Assembly: GCA_947455485.1 (NCBI GenBank)
Contig: CANGNV010000003.1
Coordinates: 26,233 to 90,232, forward strand
DNA from: Burkholderiaceae bacterium
GTDB taxonomy: Bacteria; Pseudomonadota; Gammaproteobacteria; Burkholderiales; Burkholderiaceae
DNA length: 64,000 nt
Reading direction: 5' to 3'
Shown: positions 1 to 7,653 of the stretch, in pieces
Layout: each line of letters begins with the position of its first letter
Position numbering within the stretch: position 1 is the first letter of the stretch
The notes under the pieces: model-generated
What the model saw: the letters and a program-made list of their open reading frames with translations, nothing else
What the model was told of the DNA's origin: nothing
The model's database searches: none
Position numbers and translations under genes: made by a program

Positions 1-88
1 CAAGCATCCTAAGTACTTCAATTTCTTCGGAAGGTTCAGATTTAAGTTGACCAATTTTGACCAAATTATCTAAATTTTGATTAGTCAA
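1..88 (-). CDS. HEPN-domain-like protein, N-terminal fragment (runs off the window edge)
   Basis: Minus-strand reading from TTG at 88: MTNQNLDNLVKIGQLKSEPSEEIEVLRML..., resembling N-termini of HEPN partners of MNT nucleotidyltransferases; start overlaps the stop of the upstream NTase gene. Confidence 0.5.
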   Translation of the reverse strand, partial: MTNQNLDNLVKIGQLKSEPSEEIEVLRML

Positions 89-656
89 TTAAGGCGCCAT
101 ACACTGAGATGGTAGGTAGTTCTAACACTTTATTTACAAATGAATTTCGCTCTGCGCGACGATTCTCAAACTCTTTTGGTGTGTAGCAGGTGGGATTAAT
201 TTTTCGTCCTAACTTATGTTCAACTGGGGTGAGTAGATCCAGTATTTTACTAAGACGTAAATTCTTTCCGACTAAAAGAAGGTCAATGTCACTACTTGCT
301 GTATCGGTATTTTTGGCGACCGAACCGTAGATCAATGCGTGCTGTAAATCTTGATGCAATGGTAATAAAGCAACATTGATTTCGTGATCAATACCCAATG
401 TCTTTTTTACAAGGCTATGAAGCTCTTTATAGATAGGTGAGCTTTGATTGGCTTTGCAAATTCTTAAGTTTCCAAGCTTTGTTGAGCTAATAATCCCGCT
501 TTCCGAAAGTCGGTTTAACTCTCTCTGTAGTGATGCGCTACTTAACTTAGTCAGGCGCAATAATTCACTTAAATGAAATTCTCGTTCAGGATGGCCAAAG
601 ACCCAGCCTAAGACTAGGCTTTGGCTGGGTGAAAAAAGAGCGCTTGATAGTGACAT
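81..656 (-). CDS. HTH + nucleotidyltransferase (MNT/KNTase-like) domain protein
   Basis: N-terminal winged-HTH-like segment (FHLSELLRLTKLSSASLQRELNRL) and NTase motif GSVAKNTDTASSDIDLLLVG. Confidence 0.8.
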   Translation of the reverse strand: MSLSSALFSPSQSLVLGWVFGHPEREFHLSELLRLTKLSSASLQRELNRLSESGIISSTKLGNLRICKANQSSPIYKELHSLVKKTLGIDHEINVALLPLHQDLQHALIYGSVAKNTDTASSDIDLLLVGKNLRLSKILDLLTPVEHKLGRKINPTCYTPKEFENRRAERNSFVNKVLELPTISVYGALID

Positions 657-852
657 TACTAAATAATAGCATGATTGTGCTAAAAATTAGCAAGTAATAT
701 TCACAATAAACAACAGAAACCACGGGGCGTATGTTGAATGCGTTGGGGCGCCAAACTAGATTCCATACTTGCTGGGGATTCAGATCGGTTGGATCTGTGA
801 AGGGTGGGGATCCTCCCATCCCTGCAATACCTGTCTTAAGAAGCGACCTTAT

Positions 853-1320
853 TTATTGATCTGGCTTATGACCAGAGCATTCATTAGGCTCTAATTCCTT
901 ATCCCATAAATCATACTTAGATTGCATTACTATCCACAGCTGAGGCCCATTGCCTAAATAAGTGCCTAGCCTTAGCGCTAGTTTTGGTGTGATGCGGTAT
1001 CTCTCAGACAGAACAGCATGCAGAGTTTGCTTTGAGACTCCAAGATGCTTGGCAAATGTAGCGGCAGAAATGCCCAATGCAGGTAAAACATCCTCTCGCA
1101 GGATAGTGCCAGGGTGGGTAGGCAATCGTTTACGCATACTTTTGGAAAGTGAGTTTCTTGCGTTGATTTTTTTCAGCGCATTTCGAAAATCTTTGAGATC
1201 TTCATAGCTGTGTGCTTCTGTAAGGCCGATAGATTTCCTCTGATCTAATTCTTTTGCTATTTCCCTTGCTCTTGCAAAAAAATCGTCAACATTTCTGAGT
1301 CTGACTATTGGTTTTCGCAT
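853..1320 (-). CDS. HigA-family antitoxin-like XRE regulator with N-terminal extension
   Basis: C-terminal part RLPTHPGTILREDVLPALGISAATFAKHLGVSKQTLHAVLSERYRITPKLALRLGTYLGNGPQLW is HigA-like; ~60 aa N-terminal segment precedes it (internal Met at 1137 is an alternative start). Confidence 0.75.
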   Translation of the reverse strand: MRKPIVRLRNVDDFFARAREIAKELDQRKSIGLTEAHSYEDLKDFRNALKKINARNSLSKSMRKRLPTHPGTILREDVLPALGISAATFAKHLGVSKQTLHAVLSERYRITPKLALRLGTYLGNGPQLWIVMQSKYDLWDKELEPNECSGHKPDQ

Positions 1321-1469
1321 CTATAGCTATTTCTTAATCTCAAGGGCAGAGTTATCTATGCCTTAAATAATAAATGATTAATGTTTGTGAATTGGTGACC
1401 ACTACGAGAGTAGGTCTATGGTGGGAAATAAAATAATGTCTTAACCACTGAATGAAATTTTGAATAAAT

Positions 1470-1817
1470 ATGCTGCGCTACAAGGATGGTGGTTTAAAAA
1501 ACGTTTGGCTCAAGAACGGATTTGAGATTCGTGAGACACCTTATGGGGAGGGTGTAGCCATTCATGACATTGATGGCTTAACCAATGCGATCTGTTTGGC
1601 TTTGACTAATAAATCTAGCGCATTAACTGGCGTGGAATTCCGTTACATACGTAGCGCTGGAATTTTACTTTCCGTCTCTGAGCTTGCTACGATGATGGGG
1701 GTGAATACCCAAACGGTCACTCGGTGGGAGAAGAATGGACGATTGCCCAAGTGGGCAGATAGGCTGATCCGAGCCCTATTTATTGCCCATGTAGAAGCAG
1801 GCAAAACTACTAGCTAA
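1470..1817 (+). CDS. MqsA/YgiT-like HTH transcriptional regulator (antitoxin-like)
   Basis: ETPYGEGVAIHDIDGL and LTGVEFRYIRSAGILLSVSELATMMGVNTQTVTRWEKNGRLPKWADRLIR. Confidence 0.65.
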   Translation: MLRYKDGGLKNVWLKNGFEIRETPYGEGVAIHDIDGLTNAICLALTNKSSALTGVEFRYIRSAGILLSVSELATMMGVNTQTVTRWEKNGRLPKWADRLIRALFIAHVEAGKTTS

Positions 1818-1821
1818 AGCT

Positions 1822-2805
1822 TCAATACAAACCCAGTGCTTTGGTTAATTCCGCCTTTACCCTTGTCTTAAGACTAGCCGGCCCAATTACCTCAACGCCT
1901 GATCCATGTTTCAGGATATCCATAACCAACTCGGGATCTTGGTTGTAATCAAACTCTAGGTTGTAATAACCGTCTTTATCAAAGCTGCCCACTTGCTGGC
2001 CATGCCAATGCTCGCCTGACACCCATTTTGCATGCTCAGGAGTAAAGCGTAGCTTAGCTCTTTGTGTGGCTTTACCTGAGAAGATACCGTAGCTCTGTGC
2101 AAAGTGTTCCTGACATTCTTTTTCAGAAACTTCTTGAGCTTTCTTATTGGTAAGTACTGCACTCTGAATACCATCTACAGAAAAACTCCTCAAACCATTG
2201 CGTAAGTGGCAATACGCATCGAGGTACCAGTTCTCGCGGTAATAGATTAATCGTTGAGGAGAGATTTCACGAGCAGTGTTCTCGTCTTTACCCCTAGAGT
2301 GGTAGGTGATCTCTAGACGATTACGTTTGAGTAGGGCGGCACCAATTTCAGAGAAGTTCTCAATAGAGTTCTTACGTGAACCCATGCCGATTACTTTGAT
2401 GCGTTTACGTAACTCTTTAGCTGTTGCTTCACTTTGACCAAGGATGCCATCAATGATGGCTGTAAGTGGCTCAATATGGGGTCCAATTAAACCGCCTTGA
2501 TCGAGGGAGGAGAGTAAGTGCTGCATTAGTACTAAGGCAGTAGCCTCTTTCTCGGAGAACCAGAGGCCTGGCATCTCAATCCTCTCGATCGAGGAGGAAT
2601 TCTCAAACTTATATCCACCCATGAAGCGGTCATAAACTATGGATGCCTGCATACGGCTACGCAGATACTCTAGGTCACGCTTGAAGGTAGCGGGGGAGAT
2701 CTCTAGCTCGGATAAGAAATCCTCCCTTGGAACGCATTTGCGTTGCTGAATCATGTACTTAATCCGGTGCAGACGCTCCATATCGCTCATATCAACCCAA
2801 TCCAA
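1822..2805 (-). CDS. WYL-domain transcriptional regulator (N-terminal HTH)
   Basis: N-terminal HTH (MERLHRIKYMIQQRKCVPREDFLSELEISPATFKRDLEYLR) and WYL-type core (ISPQRLIYYRENWYLDAYCHLRNGLRSFSVDGI). Confidence 0.88.
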   Translation of the reverse strand: MDWVDMSDMERLHRIKYMIQQRKCVPREDFLSELEISPATFKRDLEYLRSRMQASIVYDRFMGGYKFENSSSIERIEMPGLWFSEKEATALVLMQHLLSSLDQGGLIGPHIEPLTAIIDGILGQSEATAKELRKRIKVIGMGSRKNSIENFSEIGAALLKRNRLEITYHSRGKDENTAREISPQRLIYYRENWYLDAYCHLRNGLRSFSVDGIQSAVLTNKKAQEVSEKECQEHFAQSYGIFSGKATQRAKLRFTPEHAKWVSGEHWHGQQVGSFDKDGYYNLEFDYNQDPELVMDILKHGSGVEVIGPASLKTRVKAELTKALGLY

Positions 2806-2897
2806 AGAAGAGAAACATTTATTGTTTTTATAACTTTAGATACTTTATAGCTCATTTATTGAGCTAGTGGCAACTATGTAGTAAATACGGCGTTAAA

Positions 2898-3209
2898 TCA
2901 GCGTTTTGAAGGCGAATAACCAATCCGATTGCCATTGTTATCAAAGACATTAGTGACACCCGAGGGTGCAGTGACTTCGTAACCCATCCGCTTGCCGCTA
3001 TTGTCATAGACCCCATTAGTGGAATTCCAGTTACTGGAGCTGTTTTGCCAATTGCTAGGACTGTTCTGCCAGTTACTTGGTGAATTATTCCAATTACTTT
3101 CAGAGTTTTTCCAATTGCTTGGCGAGTTATCCCAATTTGTTGTCTGTGTAAACGCGGGTATTGCGATACCAGAGAGCAATAATGCAATGAGTAATCTACT
3201 TGTATTCAT
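2898..3209 (-). CDS. Small secreted protein with tandem SNWxNSP heptad repeats
   Basis: Signal-peptide-like N-terminus (MNTSRLLIALLLSGIAIPAFTQ) followed by NWDNSPSNWKNSESNWNNSPSNWQNSPSNWQNSSSNW. Confidence 0.6.
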   Translation of the reverse strand: MNTSRLLIALLLSGIAIPAFTQTTNWDNSPSNWKNSESNWNNSPSNWQNSPSNWQNSSSNWNSTNGVYDNSGKRMGYEVTAPSGVTNVFDNNGNRIGYSPSKR

Positions 3210-3212
3210 CTC

Positions 3213-3527
3213 TTACCAGCCTTTCACTGAGGGTACTTGAGGAGCTTGACGAGGGGCATTGATGCTTGAGTTGGGTGCTGCATAAACGGGGGCTGTTGAA
3301 GCGCCTTGATAGTTGCCTTGCGGACTATAGAAATTGGTTTGACCGTTATCCGTCTGAAACGACTGAACGTTCTGACCAGTGGCGCTGTAGATATTGGTCA
3401 CACCGCTAGGAGAGGTTTGGCTGTAACCCACATAGTTTCCGTTGGGACCATAAATAGCCTGAGCAGAAGCGCTGCGAGCCAATATGACGCACTGAGCCAC
3501 GAGAAGAAGGGTGATTAGGTATTTCAT
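3213..3527 (-). CDS. Small secreted protein sharing a PSGVTN motif block with the downstream neighbour
   Basis: Signal peptide from MKYLITLLLVAQCVILARSASAQA (start moved from 3551 to the internal Met at 3527); GNYVGYSQTSPSGVTNIYSATG matches KRMGYEVTAPSGVTNVFDNNG in the next gene; only a 3-nt gap between the genes. Confidence 0.6.
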   Translation of the reverse strand: MKYLITLLLVAQCVILARSASAQAIYGPNGNYVGYSQTSPSGVTNIYSATGQNVQSFQTDNGQTNFYSPQGNYQGASTAPVYAAPNSSINAPRQAPQVPSVKGW

Positions 3528-3604
3528 ATTGAGCTTCTGAAGAGTATTCATAACAACAGAATAAAAACCTTAAAGCTCACCTAATGAGCTAGTAGCTCAA
3601 GAAA

Positions 3605-3928
3605 ATGAAATATCTAATAAATCAACAAAAGAGCGACATGCTGACCAGTGCCTTCGTATTCATGACAATCTTGCCGCTACAGATAAGCCCAAGTAGCAAA
3701 CCAGCCCATGTGCTTGATAGGCCTCTGATGGTGTCTGCGGTAGTCGATTGCGCTCGCATACTGGGTTTGCCCAAACTAAAACTCAGGGATAGCAATGGCA
3801 ACCGCTATCAAGCAGAAAAAATCATCATGCAAGAACCCTTTGCTATCTTGCAAGCATCATCAGATCAAATGGCTTTTAACCAAACGGGTCTCAGAAAAGC
3901 TTATATTCAATCCTATGTGCTTAGATAA
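3605..3928 (+). CDS. Hypothetical small protein, possibly secreted
   Basis: ORF only; hydrophobic N-terminal stretch MLTSAFVFMTILPLQISPSSKPA from an internal Met. Confidence 0.35.
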   Translation: MKYLINQQKSDMLTSAFVFMTILPLQISPSSKPAHVLDRPLMVSAVVDCARILGLPKLKLRDSNGNRYQAEKIIMQEPFAILQASSDQMAFNQTGLRKAYIQSYVLR

Positions 3929-3951
3929 GCAATTCGAGCTAAATTATGTAT

Positions 3952-4290
3952 TCAGGACTCATTGCCTATATTTTCTTGGGAGTTGATGATGAATTTTTTT
4001 AAGCGCTCATGGCGTCCAAGATGAATCATTTCAGCTGGAGAAGTGTCGCCTAATAAGGGGTTTCTTGCCTTGAACCAGGCGCACGCTCTCGCGATATCAC
4101 CATTGAATATTTTTACGACCATCATGATGGTGTCACTAATATCTTCCGTCTTGCAAGACTCTTGTGATATCAATTCTTGTTGAATTTGCCGGGATATAGT
4201 TCTTGCGATTGCAACGGCACTAGAGTGGTCATAAAGAGATTCCTCTTTCAAGAAGTCATCGAAACTGCTGCCATTATGTTTTTTCTTCAT
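3952..4290 (-). CDS. MbcA/ParS/Xre (DUF2384)-type antitoxin-like protein
   Basis: C-terminal FNGDIARACAWFKARNPLLGDTSPAEMIHLGRHERLKKFI resembles the DUF2384 toxin-binding domain; N-term SSFDDFLKEESLYDHSSAVAIARTISRQI resembles HigA2-type starts. Start placed at MKKKHNGSS. Confidence 0.6.
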   Translation of the reverse strand: MKKKHNGSSFDDFLKEESLYDHSSAVAIARTISRQIQQELISQESCKTEDISDTIMMVVKIFNGDIARACAWFKARNPLLGDTSPAEMIHLGRHERLKKFIINSQENIGNES

Positions 4291-4515
4291 GATGATTTTC
4301 CTAGCTCGAGATTTGTCACTTAAAAAATAAATCAATGACAAAAATTTCGTTCTACAGTTTTATCAGCTGCTTGAGATAGTTGATGTCATCTTTTACTGAA
4401 AAGCTTGTAGGAAAGCATAGATATTATGAGGGGCAAAGAAAGCCAGTTTCTATGGGTCGTCTGCTTGCACATATGGAAAAAATTAGGAAAATCTGAAATA
4501 AAGTTATCTAATTAG

Positions 4516-7500
4516 TTATGCTGATCTAATGATGGATAGTCTCCTGAATATTTCAGCCGTCATGGCTTGCTTGAGTAGCCAGGTAATTTGAATTGGACGC
4601 TCCCCTTCATAAGCTTGTAAGATCGCCTCTCCAAGCGCAAGAAAGGCTGATTCATTGTTTTCTCGTACAAATAAGAAAAATTTCCAACCATTTCCACTAG
4701 CGCTCTCAATGTATCTTCGACCAGTTTTATTGCTTAAGCTTGCTTTATTTTGAGTTTGCCAATGGAATAGAGATGGGCTGATTGCATAATCGTGATACTG
4801 CACCGATTCGTTAAAGCCCTTACTTTTATCGAGAGTCACAAACATTAATTCAGTTTTGATGCCGTCTAAAGTGAGGCAGCCTTCTCGAAAGTCGGGCCTC
4901 TTAAGTGCATCTCGAAAGCCAACTGCTGTCAATATATCGGACCTTGTATACCGACAGTGGAGAGAGATTGGCCAACTGGCTGGCGCATTTTCTAATGAAA
5001 TATAGGATTTATCTGACTGATTTAGTTGCCAGTCAATTAACTCAATCAATTCATCCTTAGCGTAAGGTTGATTTATTAACTTTGTTATGAATTGGTCTGG
5101 ACTGATCGTGCCCGAAGTTATTAACTGATAGGCAAGCATTTGAGTGCGAACTAAATCGATGGGCTTGCCACTTAACGCTTCCCGCCAACAGGTTAGCAAT
5201 TCCCTGTCATCCACATAAAGGAGGCTACCAAAACGCTTGGATAATTTATCGTCTACAACGTCTATGGGATGAGAAATAAGATTACACCTTAGCTTATATT
5301 CGTTCCAGTAATGCTTGCCGTTATAAATATCACTTACTTCAATCTGATTTTCGATTAAAAAATTATTTAGAGTAATTTGTTCTCTTGACTTAGTTGATGC
5401 CCACGCAGCGAGTTCTGATGTTAGACGAAGTGAATTAAGTTTAAGAGACTTCTTAAGGCTATCAAGTACCCGTTCACGCGCCACTTTGTCAAATTGGATA
5501 TAGCATCCGGGTGGTAAGAAGCTAAATCCAGACTCAACGGCTTCCTTGATTCTTAATCTCGTTTGACCAGTGAGAGACCTAAAAAGAATATCAAATCTAA
5601 ATTCCTCCGAATAGTTGCCAATAAAATCCAATACAAGGCAGCAATCTTTCCCTATAGATAATCTGAGGCCTCTGCCAATTTGTTGTTGAAATAAGATCGG
5701 ACTCTGGGTTGGCCTAAGTAGAAGTAAGGTATTAATTTCTGGGATATCAACACCTTCATTAAATAGATCGCAGGTAAAAATCACCTTAATATTGCCAGAG
5801 GATAATTCCTTGATTGCAATATTTCGCTCGAGCTCAGATTGGGCTCCAGTCAGAGATCTTGCAGGTATATTTCTTTTATTAAAAAAATCAGCCATGAATT
5901 CAGCATGCTTTACGCTCACGCAAAACCCAATTGACTTCAAATCATCTAGGCTTGATGAGTACCTCTCAACAGCTTGATATACCGAGCGCGCTCGCACGTT
6001 GTTGGAAGATATGATGGCATCAAGTTGATTTTCAATATTTGACTTACGCCAGTCAATTGATGTTAGGTCAATATCATCATGTGTTGCATAGTATTCAAAT
6101 GGGGCAAGCAACTGCTGATCTAATGCATCCCATAGGCGGAGAGAAACTGACGGAGATCCATCAGGTCTCAAGTCAAAATATTTTCCTAGCGACATCCCAT
6201 CTGTTCTTTCGGGGGTAGCTGTCAACCCTAATAATATTTTTGGTTTAATTGATGTGGCAAATTTATCGAAAGATTGCGCTGGTAAATGATGCGCTTCATC
6301 AATAATTACCATCAGCCAGTAATCATTGCCGAGCTTATCAATTAGATTTCTGGTGTTGATAGTATTAATAGTTGCAAACAGATGTTCATATTGGGTTGGC
6401 TCATTATTACCGTCCATCAATTCACCGAAGCTCGAGTCCCGAAGTACTTGTCTAAAAGTATAAATAGCCTGCTTAAGTATTTGAACGCGATGAGCTACGA
6501 ATAGTAATTTTGGTTGCCCACCTTCCTGCCTGCATACTCTTTCGTAATCAAATGCTGCAACAACTGTCTTTCCAGTACCAGTTGCTGCAACAACTAAATT
6601 CTTTTTTCTATTTTGATCTCGCTCGGACTGGAGTCTATCTAACATCCCTTGTTGATAAAACTTAGGCCTTAATTCAAACCACGTTTGATTGGCAATAATT
6701 TCTGATGGACTAGATTTGGTAGTGAGATATTTTTGCTCATGCAGGGCCCTGTTCAGGGCTTCTCGATGACTTTCGTTATATGGGTCATAAGTCTGAAATT
6801 CAGCGTCATTCCATAAAGTCTCAAAATGTGCCTCCGCATTTTGATAGACTTGCCCGCTAGTTTTTTGTGCAATTTTAATTGTCCATTCAATTCCACTTAC
6901 TAATGCTGACTCGGATAAATTAGCGCTACCTATATAGGCAGTTCCAAAGCCAGTATCCCTTTTAAAAATCCAGGCCTTTGCGTGTAAGCGCGTTCTTCTT
7001 CCATCTAGTGAAATTTTCAATTCAACATTAGGAAGTTCGGCTAAGGAATTGACAGCCCTTGCATCAGTTGCGCCAATATATGTTGTAGTGATAAATCTAA
7101 ATTTAGTCTTTGATTTGCCTTGGGCATTAACTGACGTAATGCTCTTTAGTACATCGTAAATTTTTCTGACACCACTCCAGGTAATAAAGCTAACTAATAT
7201 GTCTACGGAATCAACGGCCTGTAGCTCGCTAATAAGCTCAGAAAGAAGTGCGGGCTCAGATTTTGATGAGCTAAATAGCCATGAGCTTCTTAGTCCTGTA
7301 ATTGGGAAAATTCCCGGTAAATTTGGTTCATGTATGGACTTTAGTAATTGCGGCGGAGTGGCTAGTAGTTCTGTGTCTTGATCTGCCTTAGCAAGCAATC
7401 TGGCTTGTTTTAATATTTCAGAAATTAGCTTAAGTTCAATTTTTGCCTTTTCGTCACTTCCATCCTTGTTTATTGATATCTGGTCTAGCAATTCAGGAAT

Positions 7501-7653
7501 TCTAGAAACTAATTCTGAAATGAGATAGCTGCGACTATTTTCTGCTGAAGGCAATTCAATGCTTGCTCGACCTTCTCGCTCCAATTCGTCAAGCTCCGGC
7601 AACTCACTTTCATAAATTAATCTATCGTATAGGCCATGCTTAAATTTTGACAT
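4516..7653 (-). CDS. PLD-nuclease / DEAD-DEAH helicase / DUF3427 protein
   Basis: PLD motif HAKAWIFKRD...GSANLS; Walker A AATGTGKT; DEAH (VIIDEAHHLPAQ); TATPERTDG; motif VI QQIGRGLRL; C-terminal DUF3427-like YHDYAISPSLFHWQTQNKASLSNKTGRRYI...FFLFVRE. Confidence 0.9.
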   Translation of the reverse strand: MSKFKHGLYDRLIYESELPELDELEREGRASIELPSAENSRSYLISELVSRIPELLDQISINKDGSDEKAKIELKLISEILKQARLLAKADQDTELLATPPQLLKSIHEPNLPGIFPITGLRSSWLFSSSKSEPALLSELISELQAVDSVDILVSFITWSGVRKIYDVLKSITSVNAQGKSKTKFRFITTTYIGATDARAVNSLAELPNVELKISLDGRRTRLHAKAWIFKRDTGFGTAYIGSANLSESALVSGIEWTIKIAQKTSGQVYQNAEAHFETLWNDAEFQTYDPYNESHREALNRALHEQKYLTTKSSPSEIIANQTWFELRPKFYQQGMLDRLQSERDQNRKKNLVVAATGTGKTVVAAFDYERVCRQEGGQPKLLFVAHRVQILKQAIYTFRQVLRDSSFGELMDGNNEPTQYEHLFATINTINTRNLIDKLGNDYWLMVIIDEAHHLPAQSFDKFATSIKPKILLGLTATPERTDGMSLGKYFDLRPDGSPSVSLRLWDALDQQLLAPFEYYATHDDIDLTSIDWRKSNIENQLDAIISSNNVRARSVYQAVERYSSSLDDLKSIGFCVSVKHAEFMADFFNKRNIPARSLTGAQSELERNIAIKELSSGNIKVIFTCDLFNEGVDIPEINTLLLLRPTQSPILFQQQIGRGLRLSIGKDCCLVLDFIGNYSEEFRFDILFRSLTGQTRLRIKEAVESGFSFLPPGCYIQFDKVARERVLDSLKKSLKLNSLRLTSELAAWASTKSREQITLNNFLIENQIEVSDIYNGKHYWNEYKLRCNLISHPIDVVDDKLSKRFGSLLYVDDRELLTCWREALSGKPIDLVRTQMLAYQLITSGTISPDQFITKLINQPYAKDELIELIDWQLNQSDKSYISLENAPASWPISLHCRYTRSDILTAVGFRDALKRPDFREGCLTLDGIKTELMFVTLDKSKGFNESVQYHDYAISPSLFHWQTQNKASLSNKTGRRYIESASGNGWKFFLFVRENNESAFLALGEAILQAYEGERPIQITWLLKQAMTAEIFRRLSIIRSA

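Noticed and set aside
586-819. 77-aa minus ORF overlapping the MNT gene start
   Set aside because: Low-support frame; could be a remnant (GGSPPFTDPTDLNPQQVWNLVWRP) but no family recognised and it overlaps a better gene.
1395-1435. Imperfect inverted repeat GACCACTAC/GTAGGTC upstream of the MqsA-like gene
   Set aside because: Arms differ by a 2-nt gap; too weak to call an operator.
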